Source: Homalodisca vitripennis (taxonomy: Eukaryota > Arthropoda > Insecta > Hemiptera > Cicadellidae). Taken from it: DNA of 64,000 nucleotides. The stretch lies in the NCBI RefSeq assembly GCF_021130785.1, contig NC_060213.1, forward strand, positions 120,347,001 to 120,411,000, read 5' to 3'. Within the stretch, counting starts at the first letter, position 1. Each line of letters starts with the position of its first letter. A model generated the notes under the pieces. That model made no database searches. It worked only from the letters and a program-made list of their open reading frames with translations, and had not been told where the DNA came from. This document shows positions 1-10,976 of the stretch, piece after piece. The translations under genes were made by a program, and so were the position numbers.

Positions 1-1954
1 GTTAATGGTACTAAAATATATATAGTTTAAACCCAAAATCAAGATGTATTGTGATTGTACCCTATGGGGTAGTAAAATATGGTCTTCTCTCTGGGGTCTT
101 CATCCCACAGGATGTGTAAACGTTTTTTCGGTCGTTCTTATTTTATTTCTTTAAATTGGTTTATTCAACACAAACTATACTGTCATTTTTAACTAGGAAT
201 GTAAAACTATGATATGTATTCATGGTTCCATAAATTGATGGAGATACATTGAAATGTCATTCACTGAAATGAATAAAGAATAGTTCTTGCTTTGTTGAGC
301 TGATTTTGAAATTAAATTAAATTAAAAGCTCTTAATTTATCAGAGCCAACTGGCCCTTTCGAGCACTTAACCTGCATTATAATAAAGTAATTTACTTATA
401 ATTGTACAATAAACTAACAATAACTTTTAACATTTTTCTATTAACAGCTATATTTTTAAAAACTTAAAATATACCACTTATTTTTACATAACATACAATT
501 AAACATATGTATCTCTAAAAAATAAAATCCCCCCCACACACACACAGGCACACACACGCACGCACGCACAAATATCCATCAATCGGACAGCTTAGGGCTC
601 TTAGGGCGTATTTGTCCACTTTATATACAATAGCAACCTTCAAAGGCCACACTAGGGTCCTGTGGACTTCAAACAAATTTATTTTTAATATTTATCAATT
701 TAAGTTTGCCTCGGGAATTATTTTTATCCGTGAAACTTTAGTTAGCAAACAGCAGTAGGTGTTAGCCCCACAATGAGCCCCCATTTTTTCCAGCTTTAGC
801 TCATTATTAATTTGTTTACCCAGTTTGCTCCTGTGTGCTGTATGAGTGTTTTTTCTTCATCTTCCGTATTGTGTACATCTTTATTTTATTTTTGTGGTTA
901 TTTGTGAAGTAACTTATATTATTTTTATATTTTTATTGTAAAACTACAATATGATAATATGCCTTCCATACAACACAATTATGAGACTGTTGGAGAGTAA
1001 AATTAGTGAAGACAGTAATAATTACTTTGGTGGGAGCGTTGTGAAGAGCGCATATTTAGTGGAATTACTAGGGGTTTTTCAGCAATACACAGACTACAAA
1101 TTTTTATAAATATTTTTTAAGTGCCTACAATTTTTTTTATATTTTCGTGGGAAAATTTTGCCTAAGCTGTTATTTTTTTGTTAGGTAGGTCATAATAGGA
1201 ACGGAATAAATACATTCATCGATTTCTTTTACTTACATTTGTGTGTGATATACTATAGTTGTGTACCTAAAATGTTCTAACAATTAATAAATATTGCCTT
1301 CTTTAGATAGTACACATGTTATAAACCAAATTGTAGCATCTTACAAAATAATTATAGTATCTTTGTATTTATTATGTTACAATAACTTATTAATGCTCTC
1401 ACTTACATTAAGAGTCTAAAACATCTATTTCCAATGTAGTTATTTATCATTTATATATCTCAAGCATTTTTTATTGGAATCCAGTAGTCCTTGTTGACGG
1501 TCAGCAATACAGGTGTGCTCTTTGAAGGTCATTATACGATTAGTTCTTTTCTAGTGAAGAATTATAGCGATGTACCAAATAATACTACTTGCTTCACATT
1601 TCCCGGACACTGTAGTATTTTCTCTACATCCATGTGAAACTGAACAATTACTACTCATTCTTTCGTAGGTCACACTTTGTTTCAATTCAGTAAACTACTG
1701 TTAAGATTTGTTGATGAAAATGCTAAATTTTTGACTGCATAGTTTCTGGCTGAAAGTGGTGAGACATGAGCAGGAGGAACACTGGAAATGTGTTACGTGC
1801 TGTGCCTGATCCTGGATTTCCAGTTGCAGTAAGTTCTTATTCCAGTCTTTCAACATAATATTCTGTTTCCTGTAACACTCTTGTCCATCATTTATATGTT
1901 TTTATTCATATTGTTTAACATTTTGGAAAGATGTGAAGTGGAATGTAATTTCCC
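1..1954. other. AT-rich sequence without a gene
   Basis: I see no coding region here: reading frames are short and AT-driven. The only structure is a CA/CGCA microsatellite near 529-570, listed separately. No splice-bounded exon or RNA gene could be recognised by eye. Confidence 0.6.
529..570. repeat. CA / CGCA microsatellite
   Basis: A run of C followed by alternating CA dinucleotides, passing into ACGC-type tetranucleotides (cacacacgcacgcacgcaca). It is a simple sequence repeat with no further function evident. Confidence 0.9.
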
Positions 1955-2323
1955 GTGAAGGAACCCGAATTTTTTGGGACATTTGCCATCGTTCTGTATG
2001 TACATTTCGAGATCTGAAATCTGATCTCTTTCTCAGGTAAATAAATAACCTAACACATAATTACAATCTAGGATAAAATAAACAAATAATACCAGAACGT
2101 CGTGACACACATAATTCAGGAATCACAACCACCATGTTGTGTGTCAACTTCAATAACTTTAAAAGATGCTCTTAAGAAAACCATTATTGCAACAGAACTA
2201 CAGAATATAGGTCACAAAATGTCTAAATTAGCCAACTAACCACATAGGACACCTAGAAACGAAGTGTTGCCGATTTCATATATCACTAAACGATGGCACA
2301 TTTAGGGAAAATTCTGTTTCCAT
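1955..2323. mobile_element. Foldback / MITE-like element, diverged copy
   Basis: The left arm (about 1955-2075) and right arm (about 2252-2323) are imperfect inverted complements and match the arms of the compact element at 11543-11757. Shared landmarks are gtgaaggaac, ttgccatcgttc, gagatctg...ctgatctc and, on the right, ctagaaacg...aacgatgg. A central segment of roughly 170 bp (2080-2250) is missing from the other copy, so this is either a longer family member or one carrying an insertion. No transposase is encoded. The family is not one I can name; the structure suggests a non-autonomous DNA element. Confidence 0.65.
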
Positions 2324-3354
2324 CACAATACCTCCATTGTCATAAACAAAGTAATTTACCGGTTCCCCTTAAATATTCTTATAGATTAATAGGAAAGATT
2401 ATTTTGGAAACTATTAAACTTCGTTTCAATAAAATGATATTACTTTGCACTAGTTCCTCCGACTATTTACTTCTGTTTATTAATCTCAACCTTTTGATTG
2501 CTCACCCGTCAAAACAAGATACGCTAGAATTTAATCTTGGCATAGACCAGAGTACGGCTACTCTGTTGAGAGGAGCTCTAAGAAATAGTTGCTGCCACTT
2601 AAACTGTAGCCGCGTTTGTTGATTTATCAGCATCAGCAATATTGAACAACTGTGAGCTTCATGAATCCATTTAACACCGCGGTCCGATCGGACCTAGAGA
2701 ATTCTTTAGGCACCTTCCAAATGATTTAAAATTACACGAAACAACTCAAGAATTATAGTAACAGTGCTACAGGAGAAAAGTACTTTCCTGGTCGATGCAT
2801 TACACATGTACTGTATTTTGAGCAAAGCAACTTTTGTATTACTCGTGTGTATTAATATCATTACGGTTTCAGCTAAGTACAACTTGAATAGGTCACATGC
2901 ACCGATAACTGCACTATACATTTTCACTTTTACATTTTACATAATTAACTCAAGGAATGATGGGAATAGGCTAAAATACTGTGAGTGTTCAAAAAGATTT
3001 ATTTACACAATATGTACAAACAAGGTAACATTGTATTCTAGCCCTTGGTGGGTCGGAAAGGTACGGCGGATTCTGCGCAGGCTTCACAGCCGCAATGTGA
3101 CGGGACTGACACCACCTTCGTAAACAAAATACACATTGTTGTAATTCTCCAGGCAATAGTATGCGTACAAACACTAGACATTGCAGCAACAATAGTTAAA
3201 GTTTTGATATTAAGAATATCCAGACTTCAAGTCCGGATTAGCAAGCATGTATAGACGCTAGGGTGGGTGTGAATCTAAGGAAGATCTCTTAAACTCTTAG
3301 TTTTTCTATTCATTCTTTACAAACTTAATTCACAACTTAATAAATTATGGTCAC
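2324..3354. other. Sequence without a recognisable gene
   Basis: Several short open frames occur on both strands but overlap each other and resemble no known protein. A perfect 14-bp palindrome, ggtccgatcggacc, lies at 2681-2694. A more GC-rich patch sits around 3040-3120. I assign no function. Confidence 0.5.
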
Positions 3355-3712
3355 TTGCGTCATACGCGAGGTCAGGAACAGACGTCCTACGCACTGTCAA
3401 AGTGTGCACAGAAAATGAAAGATCACGATACAACTTAAACACGAGATTTCATGTACCATGGACGCTCGCGTCACATACACTAATACACAGTTAGGAATAG
3501 TCTTCGTACACACAATCAACGTGTGCACAGAAATTGAAAGATCACGATACAACTTAAACACGCAATTCCATGTACCATGGACGCTCGCGCCATATACAAC
3601 GTCAGGAATAGCCTTCTTACACAAAGTCGACGTATGTACAAAAAATGAAAGATCTCGATACAAACATAACATGAAACTTGATGAACCATGGATGCTGATG
3701 TAACAAACATAT
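3355..3712. repeat. Three-copy degenerate tandem repeat, about 111-119 bp unit
   Basis: Three consecutive copies share the landmarks gtcaggaa(c/t)ag, gtgtgcacagaaa, gaaagatcacgatacaa and accatgga. The gtgtgcaca landmark falls at about 3402 and 3521, and as gtatgtaca at about 3632, giving spacings of 119 and 111 bp. Open frames across this block are by-products of the repeat. Confidence 0.85.
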
Positions 3713-4266
3713 CCAAAATATATGTGGTAAGAAATAACGAAGGTGGTAACTGGTACGATACAAACATTTACAATAGCTGAATGTATTTACAGAGGTTAGA
3801 GATTCAATCTGGTTTTGTTGAAATTGAATCTGATCTGTATTCAGTACAACGGTTCTATCTCACCAACACTAAAATATAACACTGATGCAGAAGTGTATCC
3901 GTACTTTTACTTTTACATTTAATTATAAATAATTATATGTGTTATTACTATTAATCATTATATTGTTTTTATTTCAATATAACTAGATAAATCATATAGA
4001 AAATTATTGAATATTGAGATAAATTATATTATTTTACAATGTTTATTATATTAAATATGAAAGCCACTGAATATTTATTTCATATGAGAAATGCTCGACA
4101 AAAAGTAAGATATATCAATCAAAGAAGTTATATGAAGTAAAAATCTATAAACTATTTTTTTTTTTTTTAAGATGTGTCATGTTTGCAATTAAATAAATAG
4201 GCTACTTAAGTAAGTAATGTGATGAACTAGTTATAATACTATTACCATAATTATTGTATATGCATA
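3713..4266. other. AT-rich sequence without a gene
   Basis: I see nothing beyond AT-rich unique sequence, including a short poly-T run near 4157-4168. Confidence 0.5.
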
Positions 4267-4510
4267 TACAGGGTTTAACAAAGTCCTGCACGGTGTTTAT
4301 AATTACCTAAAAAATACAGATAAAGCAATAAAACTTGATACATTATTACTGCACCTATAAATCTACTTTTTTAAGTAAATATTGATTTTTGTAATCACTG
4401 AATACTGGGCTTAAAAATAGTTTTTAAGGTAGTTATTGACTTTTTATATCAAATATTGTTCGTTTAAAATAATGTACATCTTGGGCTTTGCTTACGTTAA
4501 AATTGTTTGC

Positions 4511-4625
4511 CGAACTCCTTGTAGGCCGTCTTCAAATCAAAAATCAAATCAAAAAACATCTTTATTTCCATTATGGTACAAGAAATTTAGAAATCATAGG
4601 AGCACAATTTTACATTTATAACATA
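4511..4625 (-). mobile_element. Reversed 3' tail of a LINE
   Basis: The sequence tcaaatcaaaaatcaaatca followed by aaaaaacatctttattt is the reverse complement of a LINE-type tail, in which an AATAAA-like stretch is followed by simple TTTGATT repeats. Only the terminal region can be recognised. It lies inside the inverted-repeat element at 4267-5419 and faces the other nested tail at 4760-5001. Confidence 0.45.
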
Positions 4626-4759
4626 AAATTACTCAACGTTGTTGTATATTAAAGAAAATATTAATAAATTTAATGACTCAACCAGTATTCACGGCTTTAA
4701 CACAAGATATAAAAATAATTTAAACACGAAAAGATGTATGTATACTAGTACATAAAATA

Positions 4760-5001
4760 GTTTTGAATACATGGGTATAGAAATGTGCAATGTTTTACCA
4801 AATAATATCAAGAAATTGCCGTATAATAAATTTAAATAAGCAGTTAAGAGCTTCCTAGTCGAAAACTGTTTATATGAGGTCTGTGAGTATTTTGACGTAG
4901 TTAAATCTAACTTTAACTGGAAAATATTCTACCCTTAGTGACCTTTGACCATTGTTATGCTGTACAGTCTACAACAATAAAAATCTTGAATCTTGAATTG
5001 G
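4760..5001 (+). pseudogene. 3' end of a CR1/Jockey-like non-LTR retrotransposon
   Basis: A short decayed reading frame near 4790-4900 encodes residues like LPNNIKKLPYNKFK, then an in-frame stop, then AVKSFLVENCLYE. This resembles the C-terminal tail of insect non-LTR reverse transcriptase proteins, where LP..IK.L....FK precedes a final hydrophobic helix. It is followed by a short 3' UTR and the tail aataaaaatcttgaatcttg (about 4976-4995), a TTGAATC-type repeat typical of CR1/RTE-like elements. It is 5'-truncated and nested in the element at 4267-5419. No catalytic region remains. Confidence 0.6.
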
Positions 5002-5419
5002 ATGTGAAGAGTTATTAACTACATACCTTAAAAACTATTTCTTAAGCCCAGTATTCATTTACATTTAAATTTATATTTTACAGCTCGAGCCAAAACAAGA
5101 ATTATTAAACCACCTACAACAGGACCTACATTGTAAATGTTCCAAACTTTAAACCTGAGTAGTTTTTTTGAGAGTGACCTTTTCAGGTCGGATTTGTGGC
5201 ATTGTACTCTACTAATAGAGACCTTTAATTTGATGTACTACTCGACCTATGCTCTAATTTAAGATTTCCTTCAGATCCCTTATGGGCCATCCCCTTGACA
5301 TGACCAAAGTACGTTTATAAAATAGAAGGTGCAGTAACGATGTACCAAGTTTTATTGCTTTACCTGTAATCGTTCAGGAATTATCAAGCCTGTGCGAGAC
5401 TTTTTTTTACACCCTGTAT

Positions 5420-7496
5420 ATGTTGCTTATGACATGTCACGGTTCATGCATTACTTTATGTTGAGTTAGTAATAACTGTCGCATGAGTAATACAAAGCAA
5501 TACACATGGAAAAATATCTCCTGGTCCTTCTCGAACAATCAGAAGCCAGCTCGTACAACCCACCTGGCATTCCTTGCTACCTCGTGGTTATTCAACGCCA
5601 TGCCGGTCTACGTAACTGACCTAACTACTACAACCCTTGTATTCCTCTGGTAGTGTATTACACGAACAATGCTAGTTTTATTTCACTTCTCATGTTTTCA
5701 CTATATGAACATTCATTTGAACACATCATGCAAATTATGTAGTTAACTACTATTTCTCTTTCATTTCATTTTGTGGCTAACACTCAACACACATCCTGAA
5801 CGTTTTAATACAAAGGAAAAGGAAACATAACAACAAATGAGTTTGTTGCAAAATGCTCAATACTCAGTAATACTTGTTGGTTGTAACACTCAGCCTGTGC
5901 CTTCAAAGTGTTGGTGCCAACAAGTATAAAAATATGCAACACATTTAATTGATATCGTTCCTGACATGTATTGGCAAGGCTAAATGCCATGTAGCTTACA
6001 AATCGGCTTTGAGCGAAACCCACATAACTATTACATAAAGTTAGATTCAAAGCATTTGTCTACCTTTTGATTGATGTAGAATCCCACTTGTGCATCTAAC
6101 CAATAAGAAATACCAATACTGGCTGTGCATATCACTCAATTGGTATGTTTTAATGAGACACTGTTATTTGACAGGACAATATATCAGATACCTAATACAG
6201 TCAGTATGGAAGTACATTATAATTGAGCTTTTAGGCCAGGAACAGATCAAACCATAACTTGAATGTCTCAACCTAACATTATTACAGCTGTAAATTCTGT
6301 TATATATCAAATGTCCAACTGTGAAAATCTGTTTGTATTCCTGGGAAAAAATTGCCTCACCTCTAAAATAATCAATCAGGACTACTATCTAAATTTTTAG
6401 GTTTACAGTGTTGAATCACGATTAAAATCTTTGAAGGAACTTTGACCATTTCTCAATCTGTGTAGAAGCATCTTTAGTTAACAAAGTTTAAACCAAGAGT
6501 GGCTTTTTAAAATGAGGCAGAAATGTCTCAACATTCAAATTGTTTTAGGAATATTGTGATATGTGTGAGCTTAAAAACCTATATAATTATAACACCGGGT
6601 GCAAAAAAACCTATGAACTATTATAACAGATCATATTGTTTCATTTAATCTTTTATTTCCTTTACCTTCTGTACAACTTTTGCATAGTATGATATTAATT
6701 CTGAAAGGAGGAGTTTTTATAGGGATGTAATTAATATTAAAAATTAAAATTTTTCCATTAACAAGTGAACTTAAACTTGTACCATAATTCTTCAATATAT
6801 TACTTATTTATTTCAAATACTGGCTGGTCATTTTCATAAAGAAGCTCTCTTGTTTTATTTATGATTTGGTTGATTTATTTTTTTCCGTGCAGTTTCCTGT
6901 GTATACCAGACTCAAAGGGGTAAGAGAGATGTAAACATTCCTGATTAGAAAGGAGGTGAATAGCGGAAAGTGACACAGGAACGAGCTTGTTTTTGTTGAC
7001 AAGTCGACCTTCACGGTTAACCTCACTCGCTGTTTTATTTATTCTCTTTATTCACCAAAATGAAGTAAACAACATACACTATTATAGGTACTATTGACAA
7101 ATTACACATTTATGTAATTGTAATAATAGTAATAATCTTAATATTTATATTACCTCTTGTTTTCTTTTTCTCTTTATTCACAGAAATGTAGTAAACAACA
7201 AACTATTAAAAACTGAACAAGTTAAATATTAATACGTTACAAGCAGTAACAAGGAATATAGTCGATGGAAATATGACCAAACGTGGAAGAAAATAATTTA
7301 TATAGAATAAAATAATGCCATAGCGATTGTAATAATTAATGAGAAATTATTTAGATAAAGTTAATTCAGATAAATTTGATAGACCAAATTTTGAGAAAAG
7401 CAGTTTTATGACAAAAGTTGGAATTCGGTACCACAGACATTATCTTTTTGCAGAATATAAGTTCGGTATTCAGAGATAAATTCATTTTATGTAATA
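5420..7496. other. AT-rich sequence without a recognisable gene
   Basis: No convincing coding region. A segment with ctctttattcac and a(g/t)taaacaaca landmarks occurs twice, near 7043-7085 and 7167-7210, about 125 bp apart. The open frame at 5805-6050 on the minus strand has no recognisable motif. Confidence 0.5.
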
Positions 7497-7500
7497 TTAA

Positions 7501-7517
7501 CCCTCCTTCGGTCGCAC
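7501..7517. repeat. piggyBac left terminal inverted repeat
   Basis: ccctccttcggtcgcac lies directly after TTAA and pairs with 10956-10972 with one mismatch. The CCC start next to TTAA is characteristic of the superfamily. Confidence 0.95.
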
Positions 7518-7535
7518 CTGAAACGTTACATGACA

Positions 7536-7773
7536 GGTCGCACTGTATCAAATTGATACATTTGTATTTAAACTAATTTCAGTGGTATTTACTCCAATAT
7601 AATCATATAATATATTATATTTATTGGTTCTAAAAATATGTCTTATGCTTTTCAAATATCATAGTTGTTTTTTAAATGTAGTTTAAAAAATATTAAAAAT
7701 ATTTTACAAAAAGTGTGCTCTCAAACCAAATTGTTATTGAAACGGGAATGGTCGCACTGTTTCTATTTGATAC
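7536..7773. repeat. piggyBac left subterminal repeats
   Basis: Two copies of a motif of the form GGTCGCACTGTATCAAATTG followed by ATAC occur at 7536-7559 and, with substitutions, at 7750-7773. The core GTATCAAATTGATAC is a near-perfect palindrome around its central base. Related copies lie near the right end, so these are candidate transposase-binding sites by analogy with other piggyBac elements. Confidence 0.75.
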
Positions 7774-8008
7774 ACATTTGGTAAATTACATGGATTTGAT
7801 GAAATAACACGCAATAACGATCGGGAATAATGGAATATATTTATATTGAAACTAGTTATATATATTTTGCCATTGTTTAGCCAAACAATTGCAGTACAAA
7901 AAGTAGTTGTTTCTGTCGCTAAAAATATAAGATATTTCTGTCAAACGTAAAATACAGTAATACCAATGTATAATGAACCCAAGAACTTATGTACGAGGGA
8001 ACACTGTT

Positions 8009-10665
8009 TTACATGTTCGGATAGCAGCGTACCCACACAACCTCTGTATGTTCATCGCAGATGGTTTTCTTACACTTTCTGCAAAGTGTTTTTGTAAGTC
8101 GGGTTCTCTTATCAAGCTTGCAGAACTCACACCTTTCCGCTTCTCTAACTGTGGCCTCTCTCTATTTACATCATTTCCATCCCGGTCAGCATTGCATATT
8201 TTCTTCAGTCTATGTTGAATGTGCAAGGGAATCCCTCCAACTGGTATGGTCTCACACCTTCGTTGAATGTGTTCAGCTACAAGGGAGTTACTGAGTTCTC
8301 GTAGAAACAATCTTCTAATTTTGGTGACAACGTCATTTCCAAATGAAACTACTTGAGCATTAATGCCTGCTACAACCAACCAGGCATAAAAAATTACCAT
8401 CGGCCATCGGCGGGTACCTCTGGCAACGTTGTACGAACCACATAACTTGTCAACACAGTCTACACCAGACTTTGTGTTATTTGTTCAAGACAATTTCAGG
8501 ATTATTTGTGTGAGCATCAATTTCGTCACTGAAATGTAAGCTTGATATCAACAAAACATTTTTTTTTGTACATATGATACCGTTGTTGAATTTTCACCAT
8601 ACACGAAATAGCTTGACTGCAAAGGTCTTCCTTTTGTACATATCAGCTCAGAAGGAATACCAGTCCGGTTTTTTTTAATCGTACCAACAAATGATAATTT
8701 TTTTTCTTTCAAATGGTCAACAAGACTTACCGAACTGAACCAATTATCGGCAGTAATGTTCCTGCCGCTGTTATGTATTGGTTCAACCAATCGCTTAACA
8801 ACATCGTCCGACTTATTGCTGAACCAAAAAGAGCAGTCTGGCTGTTTAGCGCAGTACACTTCAAGATTGCTAGTGTAAAATGTTTTAGTGTCACAAAGAG
8901 CAAAGATTTTGATGCCATATTTTGCTGGTTTTGAAGGAATATACTGTTTAAAGTGGAAACCACCACGAAAAGCTTCCAGTTTTTCATCGATAATTACATT
9001 TTCTCCGTGAGAGTAAAATTTTTTACAGTTACCTACGAAGTCTGTAAATATCTCTCTGATAGCGGCTAAGTTATCAATCTCTTTACGCTCGTCTCGAGTA
9101 CTTCTATCATCAAATCTTAAGCATCTTAGGAGAAATTTAAACGTCTGAGACTAAACGTCATTCTGCATTTTTCTATGCCGAAACCATCTGTAGAAAATAT
9201 CTCATCCAGACTTTGCCTGTTTGACTTAAAAACTCCTAAAAGGTAAAGTATGCCTATGAACGCCTTTATTTCGATCAATTCAGTGGTGTTGGCATCACGA
9301 AGTCTAGTGTACTTTAGCTGTACAAGGGTAATATACTGATTTGTATGCAAAACAATTTTTTCTAACATTGAATCTGTGAAAAAGTTGGACCAACAATCTA
9401 ATTCGGATTTGCTTTGACGTGCAGACCCAATCACGCCAAGCAGACGTCGCAAAATGTTTTGTGGCTGTGTTCTTTGGCTGCCTAGGTCTTAAGAACCACT
9501 TAATTGTATCATTCTTACCCCATTTAGCTGCCAAAAACAAGTTGTCTTGTGTATCTTCTTCGCGAACCTGACGTTGTAGAGATGGTGGCTGGTTGATCAC
9601 CTGCGGCTGTGGCTTGTCGATCACCTGCTGCTGTGGCTGGTCGATCGCCCGCGGCTGTGGCTGGTCGATCACCTGCGGCAGTGGCTGGTCGATCACCTGC
9701 GGCTGTGGCTGGTCGATCACCTGCGGCAGTGGCTGGTCGATCACCTGCGGCTGTGGCTTGTCGATCACCTGCGGCTGTGGCTTGTCGATCACCTGCTGCT
9801 GTGGCTGGTCGATCGCCCGCGGCTGTGGCTGGTCGATCACCTGCGGCAGTGGCTGGTCGATCACCTGCGGCTGTGGCTGGTCGATCACCTGCGGCTGTGG
9901 CTTGTCGATCACCTGCTGCTGTGGCTGGTCGATCACCTGCGGCTGTGGCTGGTCGATCACCTGCGGCTGTGGCTGGTCGATCACCTGCGGCTGTGGCTGG
10001 TCGATCAGCTGCGGCTGTGGCTGGTCGATCACCTGCGGCTGTAGCTGGTCGATCACCTGCGGCAGTGGCTGGTCGATCACCTGCGGCTGTGGCTGGTCGA
10101 TCACCTGCGGCTGTGGCTGGTCGATCACCTGCGGCTGTAGCTGGTCGATCACCTGCGGCTGTGGCTGGTCGATCACCTGCGGCTGTGGCTGGTCGATCAC
10201 CTGCGGCTGTGGCTGGTCGATCAGCTGCGGCTGTGGCTGGTCGATCACCTGCGGCTGTAGCTGGTCGATCACCTGCGGCTGTGGCTTGTCGATCACCTGC
10301 GGCTGTGGCTGGTCGATCACCTGCGGCTGTGGCTGGTCGATCACCTGCGGCTGTGGCTGGTCGATCAGCTGCGGCTGTGGCTGGTCGATCACCTGCGGCT
10401 GTAGCTGGTCGATCACCTGCGGCAGTGGCTGGTCGGTCACCTGCGCCTGTGGTTCATCCAACATCATTATTTCGTCATCAGCACTCTGTTCTGTATCGGA
10501 ATTTTCTTCTCTTTCTTCAACCACATCTTCACCGTCTATATCGCTATTATCACCATCAATGTATTCTAACCTTTCATTCTCTTCTTCACTTGTATCAGAA
10601 AATAAGAGGCGATGGACAGTTTCCTGACCGTCATCGGTTTATAAATTCAAACTGCGTTTTGACAT
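8009..10665 (-). pseudogene. piggyBac transposase pseudogene
   Basis: This encoded a DDD transposase for TTAA-directed cut-and-paste transposition. The start is the ATG at 10665-10663 (MSKRSLNL), followed at once by a stop at codon 9 (10641-10639). An acidic segment (SEEENERLEYIDGDNSD) leads into about 36 octapeptide repeats (10455-9591). The catalytic core then shows a NILRRLLGV-type motif, LRFDD near 9110, the first Asp in IIDEKLEAFRG (about 8986), the second in ITADNWFSS (about 8746) and the third in GVDCVDK (about 8458). A cysteine-rich C-terminus with RCEFC, LCRKCKKTIC and DEH motifs ends at the stop at 8011-8009. Frame breaks lie near 9450, 9140, 8565, 8485 and 8150-8215. All three catalytic residues survive, but the protein cannot be made as one chain. 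Confidence 0.93.
9591..10455 (-). repeat. 24-bp coding minisatellite in the piggyBac N-terminal region
   Basis: About 36 head-to-tail copies of a 24-bp unit (plus strand ggctggtcgatcacctgcgg ctgt) encode on the minus strand the octapeptide DQPQPQVI and variants (DQPLPQVI, DQLQPQVI, DKPQPQVI, DQPQQQVI, DQPQPRAI). Higher-order structure is visible: the series DQLQPQVI, DQPQPQLI, then three DQPQPQVI occurs three times, and DQPLPQVI, DQPQPRAI, DQPQQQVI, DKPQPQVI occurs twice. Because the unit is a multiple of three and lacks stops, both antisense frames used here are also open for over 1 kb. Those plus-strand frames (9593-10627 and 9609-10766) are not taken as genes. Confidence 0.95.
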
Positions 10666-10695
10666 TCTTTTACCTAAAAAGCGCAACAGAAACGA

Positions 10696-10805
10696 TTGCA
10701 CTGCATCACAATGATACTGTAAATATGATACGTGAACGGGCGCACTGCATCAAATTGATACCGTAAATCTGAAACGGGAATGGTCGCACTGTATCTAATT
10801 GATAC
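10696..10805. repeat. piggyBac right subterminal repeats
   Basis: Three direct copies of the GCACTG(T/C)ATCAAATTGATAC motif occur at about 10696-10717, 10741-10761 and 10782-10805. A further inverted copy sits just inside the right terminus (10940-10960). They match the left subterminal motif and lie outside the coding region. Confidence 0.8.
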
Positions 10806-10955
10806 AGATCCGTAAACACGCTCGGTTCAAGGTCAGGCGTAGTACTGCCAGTTCAGGGATGAGGAGAGGGAAGCCCATTAGGAAGGGGATGGCAGTATGA
10901 ACGCGCATCGTAAAATAGCACGGAGGAGAACGTGCATGCGTATCAAATTGATACA

Positions 10956-10972
10956 GTGCGACCGATGGAGGG
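10956..10972. repeat. piggyBac right terminal inverted repeat
   Basis: gtgcgaccgatggaggg is followed directly by TTAA at 10973-10976 and is the partner of 7501-7517. Confidence 0.95.
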
Positions 10973-10976
10973 TTAA

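Larger units (their letters stand above)
4267..5419. mobile_element. Inverted-repeat DNA transposon (non-autonomous) with nested LINE ends
   Basis: The ends are long inverted complements: tacagggtttaacaaagtcc at the left, running to about 4365, pairs with the stretch from about 5323 to acaccctgta at 5419. A second inner inverted pair, around the motif atactgggctta, lies at about 4394-4440 and 5014-5060. The flanks read catatacaggg and ccctgtatatg, compatible with a TA or TATA target duplication. No transposase is present. The right end is repeated at 58900-59085, so this is a dispersed family. A Tc1/mariner-like affiliation is only an inference from the CAGGGTGT-type terminus. Confidence 0.75.
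7501..10972 (-). mobile_element. piggyBac-type DNA transposon, structurally complete
   Basis: The element is bounded by TTAA on both sides (7497-7500 and 10973-10976), the target duplication expected for piggyBac. The left terminus ccctccttcggtcgcac is matched by its reverse complement, gtgcgaccgatggaggg, at 10956-10972 with one mismatch in 17 bp. Inside are subterminal repeats with the core GTATCAAATTGATAC and one minus-strand transposase pseudogene (8009-10665). At 3472 bp it is longer than typical elements of about 2.5 kb, largely because of an expanded coding minisatellite. The intact ends suggest it could be mobilised in trans, but its own transposase is dead. Confidence 0.95.

Noticed and set aside
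2293..2622. 109-codon plus-strand frame
   Set aside because: Its start lies in the arm of a foldback element and it shows no recognisable domain.
9593..10766. Two long plus-strand frames of 344 and 385 codons
   Set aside because: They are antisense shadows of the 24-bp coding minisatellite in the piggyBac transposase. There are no recognised motifs outside the repeat.
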